64,000 nucleotides of DNA from Cryptomeria japonica (GCF_030272615.1 NC_081408.1:621050476-621114475), one strand, 5' to 3'. Positions 1-13,500 are shown, counted from the first letter of the stretch. Notes: generated by a model from the letters alone, not told the origin. Numbers and translations are program-made.

Positions 1-2827
1 AGTGATGGAACACCTACAACACTCCCACCAAGAAGGTCTATGAGTCATCAAATAGACTTTGTTCCTGGTGCATCCTTACATAACAAGGCTGCATATAAGC
101 TCACATCTGATCAGAACAAGGAGGTAGCAAGGCAAGTGCATGAGTTATTGGAACAAGGACTGATTAAGAAGAGCATCAGCTCATGTGTTGTCCCGGTAGT
201 GCTAGCATCAAAAAAGGAGGTAAGTGGAGACTTTGCACTGACTCAAGAGAAATTAATAGGATTACCATAAGGTATAGGTTTCCTATTCCCAGAATAGAGG
301 ATCTAATGGACTGTTTAGGAGGGGCTATGTATTTCACCAATCTAGACCTTAAAAGTGGTTATCAACAAATAAGAATTAAGGAGGGTGATGAGTGGAAGAC
401 TGCTTTCAAGATCACAAATGGATTGTATGAATGGCTTATGATGCCATTTGGACTCACCAATGCTCCAAGAACCTTCATGAGGTTGATGAATGAAGTGTTG
501 AAGGATTTCATAGGAAGATTTGTGGTGGTGTACCTAGATGATATTCTCATCTATAGCAGAACCAAAGAAGAGCAACTTGAGCATTTGAGGTTAGTCTTAG
601 AGAGGTTGCATGAGGAGAAGCTATCCATCAACCTAGAGAAGTGTGACTTCTTGAAACAAGAGCTAGTTTACTTAGGATTTGTGGTGTCTAAGGGAACCTT
701 GAAGAGGGATCCAAGCAAAGTGGAGGCAATTTTGAATTAGCCTGCACCTAAAATAGGGACCGAAGTTAGAAGTTTCCATGGATTAGCTCAATTCTATAGG
801 AAGTTTGTGAGGAATTTTATTGGTATATGTGCACCAGTCCTTGAAACCATTAAAGGAGGTCTTAAAACCAAGTTTAGATGGACTAAGCAGGCTAACAAAG
901 CATTTCAGTTGTTGAAACAAGAAGTGGCCACAAAACCTATCCTTCTCCTACCTACGTTTGATAAGCTATTCACTTTGGAGTGTGATGCAAGTGGAATTGT
1001 AGTGGGTGGTTTGTTGAGTCAAGAGGGAAGACCTGTGGCATTTTTCAATGAGAAGCTTAATGAAGCAAAGAAGAAGTACTCAGCCTATGACCTAGAGTTA
1101 TATGCATTAGTGCAGTCACTAAAGAAATGGAGGCATTACCTACTTCCAAAAGAATTTGTAGTGTTCACAGACAATCAGGCATTGAGTTACATTAATACTC
1201 AAGAGAAGCTAGGAAATAGACATCTGAAATGGATGGAATATCTCCAATCCTTCACCTTCACCATTAAGCATAAGAAGGGGTAACTTAATAAGGTGGCAGA
1301 CACATTAAGCAAGAAGTCATTGATTGTTCAAGAATTACAGTTGCAGAGCATAGGCATAAAAGTTTTCAAAGACCTCTATGAAGGAGATGAAGACTTCTCA
1401 TCAGCATACAAGGTTTACAAAGAGTTTGAGAACCATTTCCATGGTGAGTATGCAGATTACACTCTCCAAAATGGTCTCTTGTTCAAGGGTAACTAGTTGT
1501 GTGTACCTAGAGAATCTATGAGGGAGAACCTCATCCAAGAGAAACATAATGGAAGTTTGAGTGGACACTTTGGAATTAACAAAACCTTGGACTTAGTACA
1601 GAGGTACTACCATTGGCCAAAGTTGCCAAGGGATGTGAAAAGATATGTAGAATAATGTGGTGTATGCCAAAGAGCCAAAGGTGGATCTAGCAATGTTGGT
1701 TTATATCAACCATTGTCGGTCCCTAACAAACCTTGGGAATGTATCAGCATGGAATTTGTAGTAGGAATTCCCAAGACAAAAATAAGTATGGATAGCATAT
1801 ATGTGGTAGTAGATAGATTTTCCAAGATGAGTCATTTCATACCATGTAAGATTACACATGATGCAAGCTATGTTGCACATCTCTTCTTCAAAGAGATTGT
1901 TAGGATTCATGGACTCCATTTAAACATTGTTTCAGACAGGGACAACAAGTTCATGGGTCATTTTTGGAAAACATTATGGAGGAGACTAGGAACTAACTTG
2001 TCATTTAGCTCAGCTTACCATCCACAAATAGATGGTCAAATGAAGTCATCAATAGAGTGTTAGACAACTTGTTAAGGTGTCTAACTAAGGAATATGGTCA
2101 GACATGGGACCTTATCATTCTTCAAGTAGAGTATGCATATTATGATAGTGTGAATAGGACTACTGGTAAAAGTCCTTTTGAGGTTGTGTATGGCAGACAT
2201 CCAAGGGGAGTGTGTGAGTTGAGAGATCTTGGTAGTTTGGAGATGAAGAATGGGCAAGCAGAGGACTTCACTCAAACCATCAAGGAAGGCAAAGAGCAAG
2301 TTAAGAAGGCCATCCTTGAATCCACTCAAAAGATGAAAGCCAAAGTGGATGAGAAAAGAAGAGAAGTTCAGTTCAAGGTGGGTGACTATGTGATGGTCCA
2401 TTTGAGCAAAGCTAGGATGCAAAGTGGTAAGCCTACCAAACTGTAGATGAAGAGGGTAGGACCTTGTCAAATTCTGGAAAAATATGGTGAGAACACCTAT
2501 AAGGTTGATTTACCTTCAGACTTAGCCATTTCACCAGTCTTCAATGTTGCTGATCTGGTAATGTACAAGGGAGAGATAGCAGAGCAGACTGAGAACAAAG
2601 CCAAGGTGTTACAAGATTTGGATGTAAACACCTTACCTCAAGTGAAGAAGCCTAAAGTAGAGGAGATCTTGGAATCAAGGGTGAAGAAATCTACTAGACA
2701 CCAGGTCTACATGGAGCACCTAGTGAAATGGGTAGATCAACCAGTATCTAAAGCTACATGGGTGGAGGAGAGCAGGTTCAAGACACTTGGAATAGACCCA
2801 GCTCTGATCTCTTCTTCTTTTTATTAG
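1..2827 (+). pseudogene. Gypsy G1 pol remnant (RT, RNase H, integrase, chromodomain)
   Basis: In order: reverse transcriptase (about 40-740, active-site stretch [11 protein letters not shown] near 520-556), RNase H (about 960-1285, TLECDAS and VFTDNQAL), integrase HHCC zinc region (1540-1690, ends CGVCQRAKG), integrase core (1713-2065, SDRDNKF) and a C-terminal chromodomain (2650-2800, VYMEHLVKWVDQP). It is inactive. One base is lost near 205 inside RT (frame changes between SKK and GKWRLC), and a second frameshift lies near 2040 where the DDE glutamate should be. In-frame stops are at 738, 1281, 1494, about 1653 and 2445; most can be explained by one change from TGG, CAG or similar. The first integrase Asp reads Glu (MEFVVG). 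Chromodomain Gypsy elements are known to target chromatin marks; here only the remnant is left. Confidence 0.9.
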
Positions 2828-2835
2828 TTGTGTGC

Positions 2836-2847
2836 AGAGGGGGAGTA
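2836..2847 (+). other. Polypurine tract of G1
   Basis: AGAGGGGGAGTA immediately before the TGGTG start of the 3' LTR; this is the usual primer site for plus-strand DNA synthesis. Confidence 0.7.
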
Positions 2848-3131
2848 TGGTGTAGGAGAACCCTTCCAAACTCTTTCTCTTTCTTTGTCTTGTTGGTGTT
2901 ATGCTTCTTTAGAAGCCATTATACATAAAATAATGAGCCATGTGCTCATAGGTCCTAGGTAGGGTCCTACAGGAGATCTTAGGGGTCATGAGTCAAGATT
3001 GTGAATTTCTTGTAAATGGAGGGTAGGTGTGTCTTGGAGGTGTTTAGGGGTCCTTTATATCATGGTGGTGTCTTTAGGCTGGCCCATTGTGGGTCTAGGA
3101 GTTAGGAAGAGCAACATTGGGAAAGTTGCTC

Positions 3132-3173
3132 AAAAGTTGCATGACAACTTTTAAAAGTTGTCAAGCAACTTTT
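3132..3173. repeat. Near-perfect 42-bp palindrome in G1 LTR
   Basis: Two 21-nt arms (3132-3152 and 3153-3173) are inverted copies with one mismatch and no spacer, built from AAAAGTTG and CAACTTTT words. A looser version of the same GTTGC/GCAAC words occurs in the G2 LTRs near 32075-32120 and 38365-38395. It would fold as a hairpin in RNA or single-stranded DNA. Confidence 0.8.
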
Positions 3174-4399
3174 CCACCATGTTGTCAAAATCCTTAGGTT
3201 GGCGTGGACAACCCTAAATGTGGCATACCAACTGAGGTATGGGTAGTATAAGATGTTGCAAACCCTAAGTTAAAGGGTTGGATGTCAGAGGTTGTATGAC
3301 TAAAGCAAACTGAATTAACTGTGACTATTTTTGGGTTACCAGACAGTTTGAATGTAGTTACCGAGCAAACTAATGGATTGATTTGCAAGCAAACCTGTGT
3401 AAAATGGCTTCTTTGGTGTATATATCTTCACTATGAGTGATTAGATTAGATTTTTGTTTACCGATTGAGTGTGTTTGTAAATAATTTGTAAGTTGCAGTC
3501 TTACTGATCGGTTTTAGACCGGTTTGAGTAAATGAAGTCTTAACTCCATTCCCCATTGTGGAACCACCATGAAACCATGGGTAATGGATGTGAAGACCTT
3601 TTACTATAGTCCCAAGCAAGAAGGGCCCTTGTAAATGAAAGGAGGCCAAGAAAAGACCCATTCCTAGGTGAGACTAGATAGTGCCCAGTTAGGAATGGTT
3701 GTTGGTGCAGAGGCCTTGGAGAGAAAGGTTGATTAGTGGAGATTACATCCTTTGGAGGAAGTGTACAGGAGTGAGTGAAGCATCATTGGTGTGAAGGAGG
3801 AGCCTCCACCAATCCAAACAAGGTGGCTAAAACACAAAACCTTCACTGTGACCCAGGCAGACCCTAAAAACCCTCCCAAAACCCTTGAAAACCTTAAAAT
3901 CCACCTAGGATAGTGTACAGACACTTGGAGGCCTAAAACCTAGAAAATCCTTGAGTCCTTGCCAAATGAATGGTAGTCTTTTTTGGGAGATTGGGTTGAT
4001 TGTGCAGTGTTTGTGAGAGGGAACCCTATAAGACCGGTTAGGAGGCCTAATTGGTCCTAATCCTTGTAGCCCTATTTGAAGGCAAAAACACAAAATAGTG
4101 AAATCGGTAAGGGGTTGAAGGCTTGAAACCTCTTGTGGGATCATGAATGGGTGGATAGACCATGGAAAAGACCTAAAAAAACCTTGCTAAGACCTTGAAA
4201 GGTGTGGAACAAGATTAGCCCTTATTAGCCATAGTAAGGGGTTTTGAGTCTCATGAGTAGGTGAGACCTTAGGAGCAGTTTTGCAACTCATTGGTGGGTG
4301 GATTGGGCATGGTCAGGGGATTCCTCAAGCAAAGGGAAGTCCTAGAGACCCTAGGGTGTGAAGAGAACACCAGGTGATCCAAGGAAAGGATCCAGGAGC

Positions 4400-4418
4400 A
4401 TAGACTAGGCTAGTCTAT
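4400..4418. repeat. Small hairpin near G1 LTR end
   Basis: ATAGACTA, spacer GGC, TAGTCTAT: a perfect 8-bp stem with a 3-nt loop, 19 bp from the LTR terminus. Confidence 0.7.
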
Positions 4419-4437
4419 CCTAAGCCCCATCCGATCA

Positions 4438-7400
4438 GTGTAGTTCATAAATGCTGCAACATATTCCACTTCTATTGTAGACTGAGAGATACAAATATCC
4501 TTCTTACTCATCCATGAGACTAGTCTACCATGGAGAAAGAATGCACAACCAGTTGTGCTCTTCCAGTCATTCACATTACCAGCCCAATCAACATCTATAA
4601 ACACTCTAAGGTTGAAATCATTACTATATGGATACCACAATCCATAGTACATAGTTCCCTTCAGATATCTAAGAATATGCTTAACTACTACCAAGTGGGA
4701 TTCACTTGGACTATTCTGGAACCATGCAGTAATGCCTACTGCATGTGCAATGTCCGGTCTTCTATGTAATACATAGTGCAAATTACCAATCATTGATCAG
4801 TATTCCTTCTCATTCACCAACGTTGAGTCATCCTCTTTTGATAATTTACAACCGATCACCATCGATGTACCAACTGATTTGTTGTCTTCCATGCCAAATG
4901 TCTTCAACACCTCTTTGACATACTTGGACTAAGTGATAAAGATTCCATCTTTCATTTGTTGAATCTGTAGTCCAATGAAGAACTTAATATCCCCTATAAG
5001 TGACATCTCAAATTCCTTCTTCATCTCATCTGCAAAAGCATGACTCATCTTGTCATCTCCACCAAAAATTATGTCATCAACAAATACTTCATAGATCAGA
5101 ATTTGATCTCCTTCTGACTTCAAATAGATATTGCTATCTTCACTTGTTCTTTCAAATCCAATCTTCACAAGATGGGAGTGCAAGCATTCATACCATGCTC
5201 TAGGTGTTTACTTCAATCCATACAAGGCTTTATGTAGTCTACACACCATGTCATTGTATCCTGATAGGTTAAACCCATTTGGTTTCTCTATATACACCTC
5301 CTCTTCAAGTATTCCATTTAGAAATGCATATTTTACATCCATTTGATATACTTTGAATCCCTTGAAAGCTACATATGCAAGAAGCATACGAACTCCTTCC
5401 AATCTAGCTACTGGAGTAAAGGTTTCTCCATAGTCTTCTCCTTCTTTTTGGGCATATCCTTTACACACCAGTCTGGCTTTGTTTCTTACCATTGTGCCAT
5501 CTTCATTCAGCTTATTTTTGAAAACCCATTTGGTACCTATGACATTTTAATGCTCGGGTCTGGGTACCAAAGACCATGTACCATTCTTTTCTATCTAGTC
5601 AAGTTCCTCTTCCATTTCCTTGATCCAGTCTTCATCTTTATGTGCCTCTTTAAATGTTTTAGGCTCAAATTCAGAGATCATGCAAGAATTTTCTCTGACC
5701 ATTCTTCTTGTAAGAATTTATGTATCCTTGTCTCCTATGATCTGCTATGGATCATGATTCAACTTTACATACCTAGGAATGATCTTAGTTATTTCCTATT
5801 TCTTTTCTACTTCATCCCCATCTTCATCAGCATCAACATCTACTAGTGTAGAAGCACTGTTACTGGTACTAGGCTATTTTGCAACCGGTTCCCAGAAGGT
5901 TACTATCGGTTCATCTCCTACTTGCTCGCTGCCAGTTTCCTTAGGTTTCTCAGAGGTTTCATCAACTCTAACATCAATACTTTCAACAATTCTCTGAGTC
6001 CTATTATTGAAACATTTGAGAGCTTTTCTCTTTATGGAATACCCTAGGAATATTTCCTCATCACATTTTGCATCAAACTTGCTCTGATGTTCACTCCTCT
6101 TGATATAAAATTTGCTACCAAACATTCTAAAGTAGCTTACCGCTGGTGTCTTACTAGTCCAATACTCATAAGGAGTTTTATCCTTACCTTTCTTTATGAG
6201 TACCTGATTCATTGTGTAGACTGCAGTGCTCACCGCTTCTCTCCAAAAAGTGTGAGCAACCTTCCCTTAGATCAACATAGTTCTGGCTGCTTCAACTACA
6301 GTTCGGTTGTTCCTCTCTACTAGGCCATTTTGCTGTGGAGTCCGGGGGACAAACAATTGCCTCTTGATGTCGTTCTCTTCATAGAACTTGTTGAATTCAC
6401 TGCAAGTGAATTCTCCTCCTTGATTAGTTCTAAGACATTTGATTCATTTACCACTTTCTTTTTCTACTAGTGCTCTGAAGGCTTTGAACTTTCCAAAAGT
6501 TTCAGACTTGTCTTTCAAGAATGTAACCCATATCATTCTTGAGCAGTCATAAGTGAGAATAATAAATTACCTATCTACCTGCACACTCCTAGTTTTCATA
6601 GGACCACACAAATTAGTATACACAAGATCAAGTAAGTTATCTGCGGTGAAAGATTTACCTTTGAAGGTTGAGGAAGACATTTTCCCTAGTTGACACTCTC
6701 TAAATAGAGGATTCTCCAGTTTGCTCAGCATAGGCAATCCTCTAACTTCCTTTATCTTACTGGCCTTCACAATATTATCAAATTTTACATGGCAGAGTCT
6801 CCTATGCCATATCCAACTATCATCAAACTTAGCCATTAGACATGTACTGATATTTGCATTCAGCTAAAATAAGTTACCTCTGGTCTACATACCGATGGAC
6901 ATCAGTTCACCACTCTTTCCTTTTATTTTAAACACTCCATCTCTAAATTCTAGAGTGAGTCCATTATCATTCAGCTGGGCAACACTCAAAGGGTTGTGTC
7001 TAAGACCTTCTACCCAATACACATTATCAACACTTCTTTTTCCATTCAAAGAGATGGACCCTCTGCCTTTTACCATACATGGAGCATCATTACCAAATCG
7101 AACCACACCACCATCATACTCTTCTAGAGACAAAAACTTACTCCGGTCACCAGTCATGTGGTGAGAACATCCACTGTCAATAATCCACTCATTGGAATTA
7201 TCAAAGCAAGAGACAAGAGCTATCTTGTCTAACACATCTTCCTTAACTGATACAAATACAATGTCTTCACTTTCTTCATCTTCTTATTCCTCATTAGTGA
7301 CACCTTCGTCAACTATTACAAAATAGTTTCTCTTGTTTCCTCCTTTGAACTTCTTGAACTTGTCTGGTTTCTCCTTATTATCACCATTAGGACACTTTAC

Positions 7401-8222
7401 AATAATGTGTCCTATCCTATTTTAAGAGATGCATTTCAAAGGAAGCTTACCTCTATATTTACCAGTTCCCTTAGGAAGTCTCTTGGCAAGAAGAGCTTCA
7501 AATTCCATCAGGATCTCCTCATCATCCATTTATTTGCTTTGTCTTGGTTCACAACTGGTACTTGCTTCTTTTCCCTTTCTAGATGGTGCAACAGATGCTC
7601 TAAAGGCTGATTCAGTCTTCAGAATACTGCCATCATAATTATTTAGCTCATATGCGGTCAACTTTGCAATGATGGAGTCTAGGGATACATTTGTCTTGTC
7701 TATATATCTCAACTCCTGAATAACAACAACCCTTATTGCATAGACTGGTAACAAGGATCTCAAGACTTTGCTAACAACAATGGAATCATCAATTTTATCT
7801 CCTACACTCTTGATGTCTTCAACAATAGTTTTGATTCTTATTCCATATTATTGAATGGTCTCTCCTTCAACCATCCACATGTCTTCAAACTTTCCCCTAA
7901 GGCTCTCTTCCTTAGCTTGTTTCGCATGCTCATCACCATCATAGATATTCTCCAGAGAATCCCATACTTCTTTGGGATTGTCTTTATCCTGAACATCAAT
8001 AAACTCAATGTCAGATAAACTAATGATTAGGGCTTCCATGACTTGCCCATTCTCCTGAATCTGTCTTCTTTGATCATCGGTGAGAGTTCCGGTAGGAATA
8101 ACATAAGCATTCTCAACATAGCTTCAGTATTGAGCTCCCATGTTTCTAATGTAGATCTTCATTCTGTCCTTCCATATCTTAAAGTTATCTTTGTTGAACT
8201 TTGGACCTTCCCTCTTCATCAT
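4438..8222 (-). pseudogene. Copia array body 1 gag-pol remnant
   Basis: Read right to left: gag from an ATG near 8222 (MKREGPKFNKDNF), zinc knuckle near 7400, aspartic protease (IIDSGCSHHMTGD near 7190), GAG-pre-integrase (WHRRLCH near 6810), integrase start near 6620, reverse transcriptase (YQMDVK near 5350, FVDDIIFGG near 5060) and RNase H (to 4438). All recognisable blocks lie in one reading frame, so the damage is nonsense, not frameshift. Stops occur for example within the zinc knuckle and just upstream of PRAWY. The first integrase Asp reads Asn (YTNLCGPM). RNase H is cut off by the Gypsy G1 insertion; its C-terminal part should lie left of the window. Confidence 0.9.
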
Positions 8223-8279
8223 TAGAATAGGATCTTTTCCTCAAGTAGTTGAGCTTCCAACATAGAGGACCTGAAGGAT

Positions 8280-8291
8280 TCTCTGATACCA
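8280..8291 (-). other. Primer-binding site of body 1
   Basis: The minus strand reads TGGTATCAGAGA, matching the 3' end of initiator Met-tRNA as used by most plant Copia elements (consensus TGGTATCAGAGC). It sits directly beside the central LTR. Confidence 0.75.
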
Positions 8292-8293
8292 AT

Positions 8294-9029
8294 TAATGAA
8301 TAATGATGACCAGTTAGTACCAAACCAGTACTAAGAGAGAAGGGGGTGAATCAGTACAGACAAAACAAACTTTCCTTGAACTGGTTTGACTGCAAAGACT
8401 GCACTTGACTGGTATATAGTAACACCAGTCTAAAATAGAGCACTGCCAGTAAAACATAGTGAGAATGTGAAAGACATAAATAGATAACTCTTAGCTCACT
8501 ACATAGTCTAATGTCTCATTTGTACTTCACCCTTAAGTTTAGGCAAGCAATACATCAGAAATACTTAAAATCATTGAACCAACTTGCTTGACCACTTTGA
8601 TATAAAATACTAAATCATGACATGAAAGACATCACACATGACACACTGATTTTTCACGTAGAAACCCAACTGGAAAAAACCACGATGGGGATGAATACCC
8701 ACAAGCTATTTTCTGAACTCTTGTGAAGTCCCCTCTATTAGGAGCCTAGTCCGGTTAAAGACTTTTACAATAGGATCTGCTAGGAACCAATCCTTCTAGG
8801 GATCACCCGGTTAGGGGATGGCTAAATACCTAGTTAAAGCTTAAAACCGTGTTAGAGGTTACCTCACAAGAGGATTTTAAGAACTCATTGAATTGAGTCA
8901 CCCTGTGAAAGGATTTACACAAAAGCTTGTTAAAGCTACCCAGTTAAGGGATTTTCCAACTGCTGAAATGGTTAGAAGTCAACAAGTAATAAACTGATAT
9001 GATAACAGCACACAAGGCCAAGGTAGATC
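8294..9029 (-). repeat. Central LTR of the Copia array, left piece
   Basis: It matches the first 740 bp or so of the LTR at 21819-23310. The terminal TG has become TA. It ends in AGATC (9025-9029), the target-site copy left of the inserted Copia element; the LTR resumes at 16646. The low-complexity words GGTTA, CCAGTT and the like are LTR sequence, not genes. Confidence 0.9.
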
Positions 9030-10521
9030 TATTGGCATTATAATATACAATAAGAGATTGTTGGCATTTCAATTAGGATATTGAGAAGGTTGTTGATAAT
9101 TATGGATATAACTGATTAAGGATGTTTACTGTCTTCACAATATTATTTTGTCATTGATGTTAAGAAATTGATTTTCTGATTTAGTATGATGTTGCCATAT
9201 CTTAAGAAGTATGTTTTGAAGAGAATTAAGATGTCGGTAAAAGTCACAGAAAGAATATGATGAATAAGGGGAGGAATAAGTTATTCAATGGGCAACTATT
9301 ACTGAGTTAGACAATGATGAGATCATGTTGTTTAGATTGTTTTGATATCCTACATATGCTATTATTTGTAAGGTTAATACTATACTATGTTACCAAGCAA
9401 AAAACCTAGTCGGTAAACCCTAAGGAACCTAGTCGATAAACCCTAAGGTTATTGCTATCGGTTAATAAAGGCGGAATGTGTACCGAGTGAAGTTTAGTAT
9501 TTACCGAGTTGTAACCGAGCAATAATAGAATGCATTGGATGAATACATGCATTATTAAATGATGGAAGCTGATGAGCTGGTTATGATTAAATGATTGATA
9601 CAATGTTTATGAAGTTTGTTAAGGATCTATGGCAATGGAAGATCGGTAGGAAGATCTACAACTCAGATTGAACTGCAATACACTAGCACAAGTTCCAAGA
9701 AATGTATGCAAGTTCCAAGGTGAGGTAAACCATTTTTCGATCGAAGGATACATTGAACCTGGTCAAGATTGAAGATCTGATGGCTATGATTGATCATGGG
9801 AAATGTGATCAAAGAGATTAAGCGGTTAGAAATTGTTTATAAATAAGGAACTGTTGATAAACAATGTATGTGGGAAAGTGAAAGCATAGGGATGCTACAT
9901 AGTGATTACCGAGCATAGAAGCTTGAAGACCTGTTTGAATAACAAAGTAAGGAGCCCAGCAGAGGGACAAGATAGGTCCTATGACTAGATTGTATTGAGC
10001 AAATAAGAATCTGCTTTAGCATTTTAGATGCAAAGTTGTAGACATACTCATTACTATTATTTATTTGTAAGTGACAGAAAATCTCTTAACTGAGTGGACT
10101 TAACAGTCTTATTTGTAAATCCTCTAGCAAGGTGACATTCTGATTGAGTGTTTGAAACCCTTTAGCAAGGTCACCTTTAACAAGGTGAAGATCCTAACAG
10201 ATCTGAGGGAAATCCCTTAACCGGGTCACATCTAGCAATGTGTTTGTAATCTTTAACAGGATTTTCTTTTAATCGAGCATAATCTAGAATAGTATATTTC
10301 TTAGTGGGTCTGAAATCTCACAGTGGTTTTTCCCTATTTGGGTTTCCACGTTAAATCTGGTGTTATGAGTGTTGTGTTCTTAAGCTTGCATGTTTTATAT
10401 TTTTGGTTAAATATATTTGTTAAAGCTACTGAGGTTGAATCTGTTGAATATATTGAAGATTAAGTTTGTATGATTTACCCCCCCCCTCTCATCTTATTAA
10501 CAATTAGCATTAGAACTAACA
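9030..10521 (+). repeat. 5' LTR of Copia C2
   Basis: 1492 bp, near-identical along its length to 15148-16640. The first base pair reads TA instead of TG. It ends ACTAACA. A C9-10 tract occurs near 10480, followed by CTCTCATC. Confidence 0.92.
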
Positions 10522-10523
10522 AT

Positions 10524-10535
10524 TGGTATCAGAGC
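10524..10535 (+). other. Primer-binding site of C2
   Basis: TGGTATCAGAGC, exact initiator Met-tRNA complement, two bases after the 5' LTR. Confidence 0.9.
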
Positions 10536-10585
10536 TTTGGACTGTGGAAGAAAATTTTAAAGGTACTTGAGGAAAAGATCCAAAG

Positions 10586-13500
10586 ATGTATAAGAGGGAT
10601 GCACTGAAGCTGAACAAGTCAAGTTTCTCTACATGGAAGAAAAGGATGAAGCTACACCTATCAGGAATTGGAGAATATGATGTATATTATCTGGAGAATG
10701 ATTTCATTACACCTAGCACCTATCCATTGACAATGGAAGAGATAAAGGCAAAGCAAGAACATATTCATGCAATGATTGAAATAACATCTGCATTGACTAA
10801 CTTAGAGTTTAATGATCTAGAAGGCTGCAATGATGCCAAGGTAATGTGGGACAAGCTCATATCTATGTATGGTGGTGATGAACATGTTTAAAGAGAAAAA
10901 GTGGACAGTCTAAGAGGACAACTTGAATCTATGGGAATGAATGAAGGTGAGAACATAACCCAGTACAGTACAAGGTTAAAGGAGATTGTCAATCAAATCA
11001 AAGGATCGGGAGGAGCCATTGAAGAGAAGGATGTCACAAGTAAGTTATTAAGAACCCTTCTACCTGCTTATGCAATCCGAGTCTCTACAATCAATGAATT
11101 TAGGTTTGTACCCAATATGCCAGTTTCTTTGGATGCTACTATTGGTAAGCTACATGCATTTGAGTTAAGTAACTTTGATAATAGTGGGTCTTCGATAAAT
11201 AAAATTGAGTCTGCATTTAGTTCTTTTCATCTTGATGAATCTGATGATTACAATGATAGAAAGTATAAGTACTCTAAAGGGAATCATAGTAGAGCAAGTG
11301 AAAGATTTCACAAAAACATGGAGGAGATACACAAGCTTTATGAAGAAATTAGAAAGCAAGAAGAGTTTGAAGCAATATTAGCCAGAAGGCTACCGAGAGG
11401 AAAAGGTAAGTACAAAGGAAAGTTTCCTTTGAAATGTTTTAACTGTGATAGAACAGGACATATGACTTCTAACTGTCTTGACAAAGAATCTAGTGAAAAG
11501 AGAGATTACCGAGATGATAGACAGAAAGATAATCATTATAGAGGACATCGAGACTTCAGAAGAAGAGATAAAAAGACATGTCTAATAGCTGATGAGGAAT
11601 CTAATGATGATAAATTAGATGAAATTGATACAAAGGAAGTTGTTTATGTGGCTATCAAAGATGGATCAGATGAAGATAGGTACAAAGAAAAAGCTTTAAT
11701 ATCTCACATAAATACTAATGATTCTTGGATCATAGATAGTGGATGCTCACATCACATGACAGGTGATAAACACAAGTTTGTCATATTAGAAGATTATGAT
11801 GGAGGTTATGTAAGATTTGGTAATGATGCACCATGTCCAGTGAGAGGTAAAGGATCTATAACACTTCTTGACAATGCTAAATGTAATGATGTTTATTGGT
11901 TTGAAGGTTTGAAATACAATTTGTTGAGTGTAGCATAGCTAAATAATATAGGATACCGAATAGAGTTTTAGAAAGGAATTGTCAAAGTTCATGACAAACA
12001 TGGAAAGTTAGCAGCTACCGGGACACAAACAAAAGGTAACACATTTCACCTTGACTCAACTTAGAATAAGTGTCTATATGCAAAGATAGATGATACCTGG
12101 TTATGGCATAAAAGGTTTTGTCATGTAAATTTTGATAATTTGATCAAAATAAGCAAGAAGCACCGAGTAAGAGGTCTACCGAGTCTTGAGAAACCTGAGA
12201 ATGCTATGTGCCAAGGATGCCAGATGGGTAAGATGACAAGATCAATCTTTACAAGTAAGTCCTACACTTCTAAGGGAATTTTAGATCTTGTGCATACTGA
12301 TCTTTGTGGTCCTATGAAAGTTCAAAGTTATTATGGTGATAAGTATTTCATATTATTTGTGGATGATTACTCAAGAATGATGTCAATAATGTTTTTAAAA
12401 GAAAAATCAGAAGCTTTTCAAATGTTTAAATGGTACAAGGCAAGAGTTGAAAATGAAACAAGAAGACAACTGAAATGTCTTAGATCTGATAGAGGAGGAG
12501 AGTTCACATTTGATGAATTTAACTTATACTACAATGATCATGATATAAAGAGGCAAGTATCTGCACTGAGAACACCCCAACAAAATGGGATAGCCGAGAG
12601 AAGAAACAAATCAATTGTGGATTGTGCAAGAACCTTGATGATAGAAAAGAAGGTACCTCAAACATTTTGGAGAGAAGCAATCAGCACTACAGTTTACACC
12701 CTGAATCGAGTACAACTAAAGAAAGGAACCTTGAAGACACCATATGAAATCTGGTATGACAAGAAACCTAATGTAAGTTATTTTAAAATCTTTGGAAGTA
12801 GATGCTATGTTCACAAAGATGACATAAATGGTAAGTTTGATCAGAAAAGTGAAGAAGGAACATTTCTTGGTTATTCTTCTAAAAGAAAAGCATTTAAATG
12901 TTTGATCAAATCATCTAACAAAATAGTAGAAAGTGCAAATGTGAAAATTGATGAATTTACAAAAAGAAATGATGAAGGAAACTCCAAAGAACTAGAGGAT
13001 TATGAAGGATTTGTATATGTTCAACCGAGAAGTCCTACCAAGAAAACTACTGAAGGAAATGAAGAGAATATCCAGTTACCAAGTGATGAAGAAGATCATA
13101 CAGAATCTACCGAGCCTATATTAGCCAAGTATATTAGAAGGAATCATGCATCAAGTCAGATTATAGGAGATAAGAATGATCCAGTGATGACAAGGAATAA
13201 ACTGAGATAAAACACATGTCTGATATCTGAATTTGAACCAAGGATAGTGAAAGAGGAATTTAATAGTGAAGATTGGATAAATGCTATGATAGAAGAGATT
13301 AATCAAATCAAGAAGAATGACACATGGACACTGGTCCCAAGACCGAAGGACAAAAATGTAATCAGTACAAAGTGGATTTTTAGAAACAAGCTGAATGAAA
13401 AAGGTGAAGTCATTTGAAATAAACCAAGACTAGTTTGCAAAGGTTATGCTCAAGAAGAAGGAATTGATTATGGTGAGACTTTTACACCTGTGGCAAGACT

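Larger units (their letters stand above)
1..4437 (+). mobile_element. Ty3/Gypsy chromovirus G1, 3' part
   Basis: Pol from just before the reverse transcriptase through integrase and chromodomain is followed by a purine tract and a 3' LTR. The 5' LTR, gag and protease lie beyond the left edge. The LTR ends in ATCA at 4437, and the next bases, GTGTA (4438-4442), are where homology to the RNase H gene of the minus-strand Copia body resumes. This places the insertion inside that gene; GTGTA is the expected right-hand target-site copy, but the left copy is out of view. Domain identity is clear; the boundary comes from comparing 4438 onward with 17987 onward. Confidence 0.9.
2848..4437 (+). repeat. 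3' LTR of Gypsy G1
   Basis: About 1590 bp, starting TGGTGTAGGAG and ending CCGATCA. The start matches the TGGTGCAGGAG start of the TSD-defined LTR of G2, which supports the boundary. It holds no gene; the small ORFs inside are chance. It contains two hairpins described separately. Confidence 0.75.

Noticed and set aside
5131-5997. Plus-strand ORFs of up to 167 codons rich in Phe and Ser
   Set aside because: Antisense shadows of the Copia body 1 pol on the minus strand; the same shadows occur over body 2 at 18533-19580.
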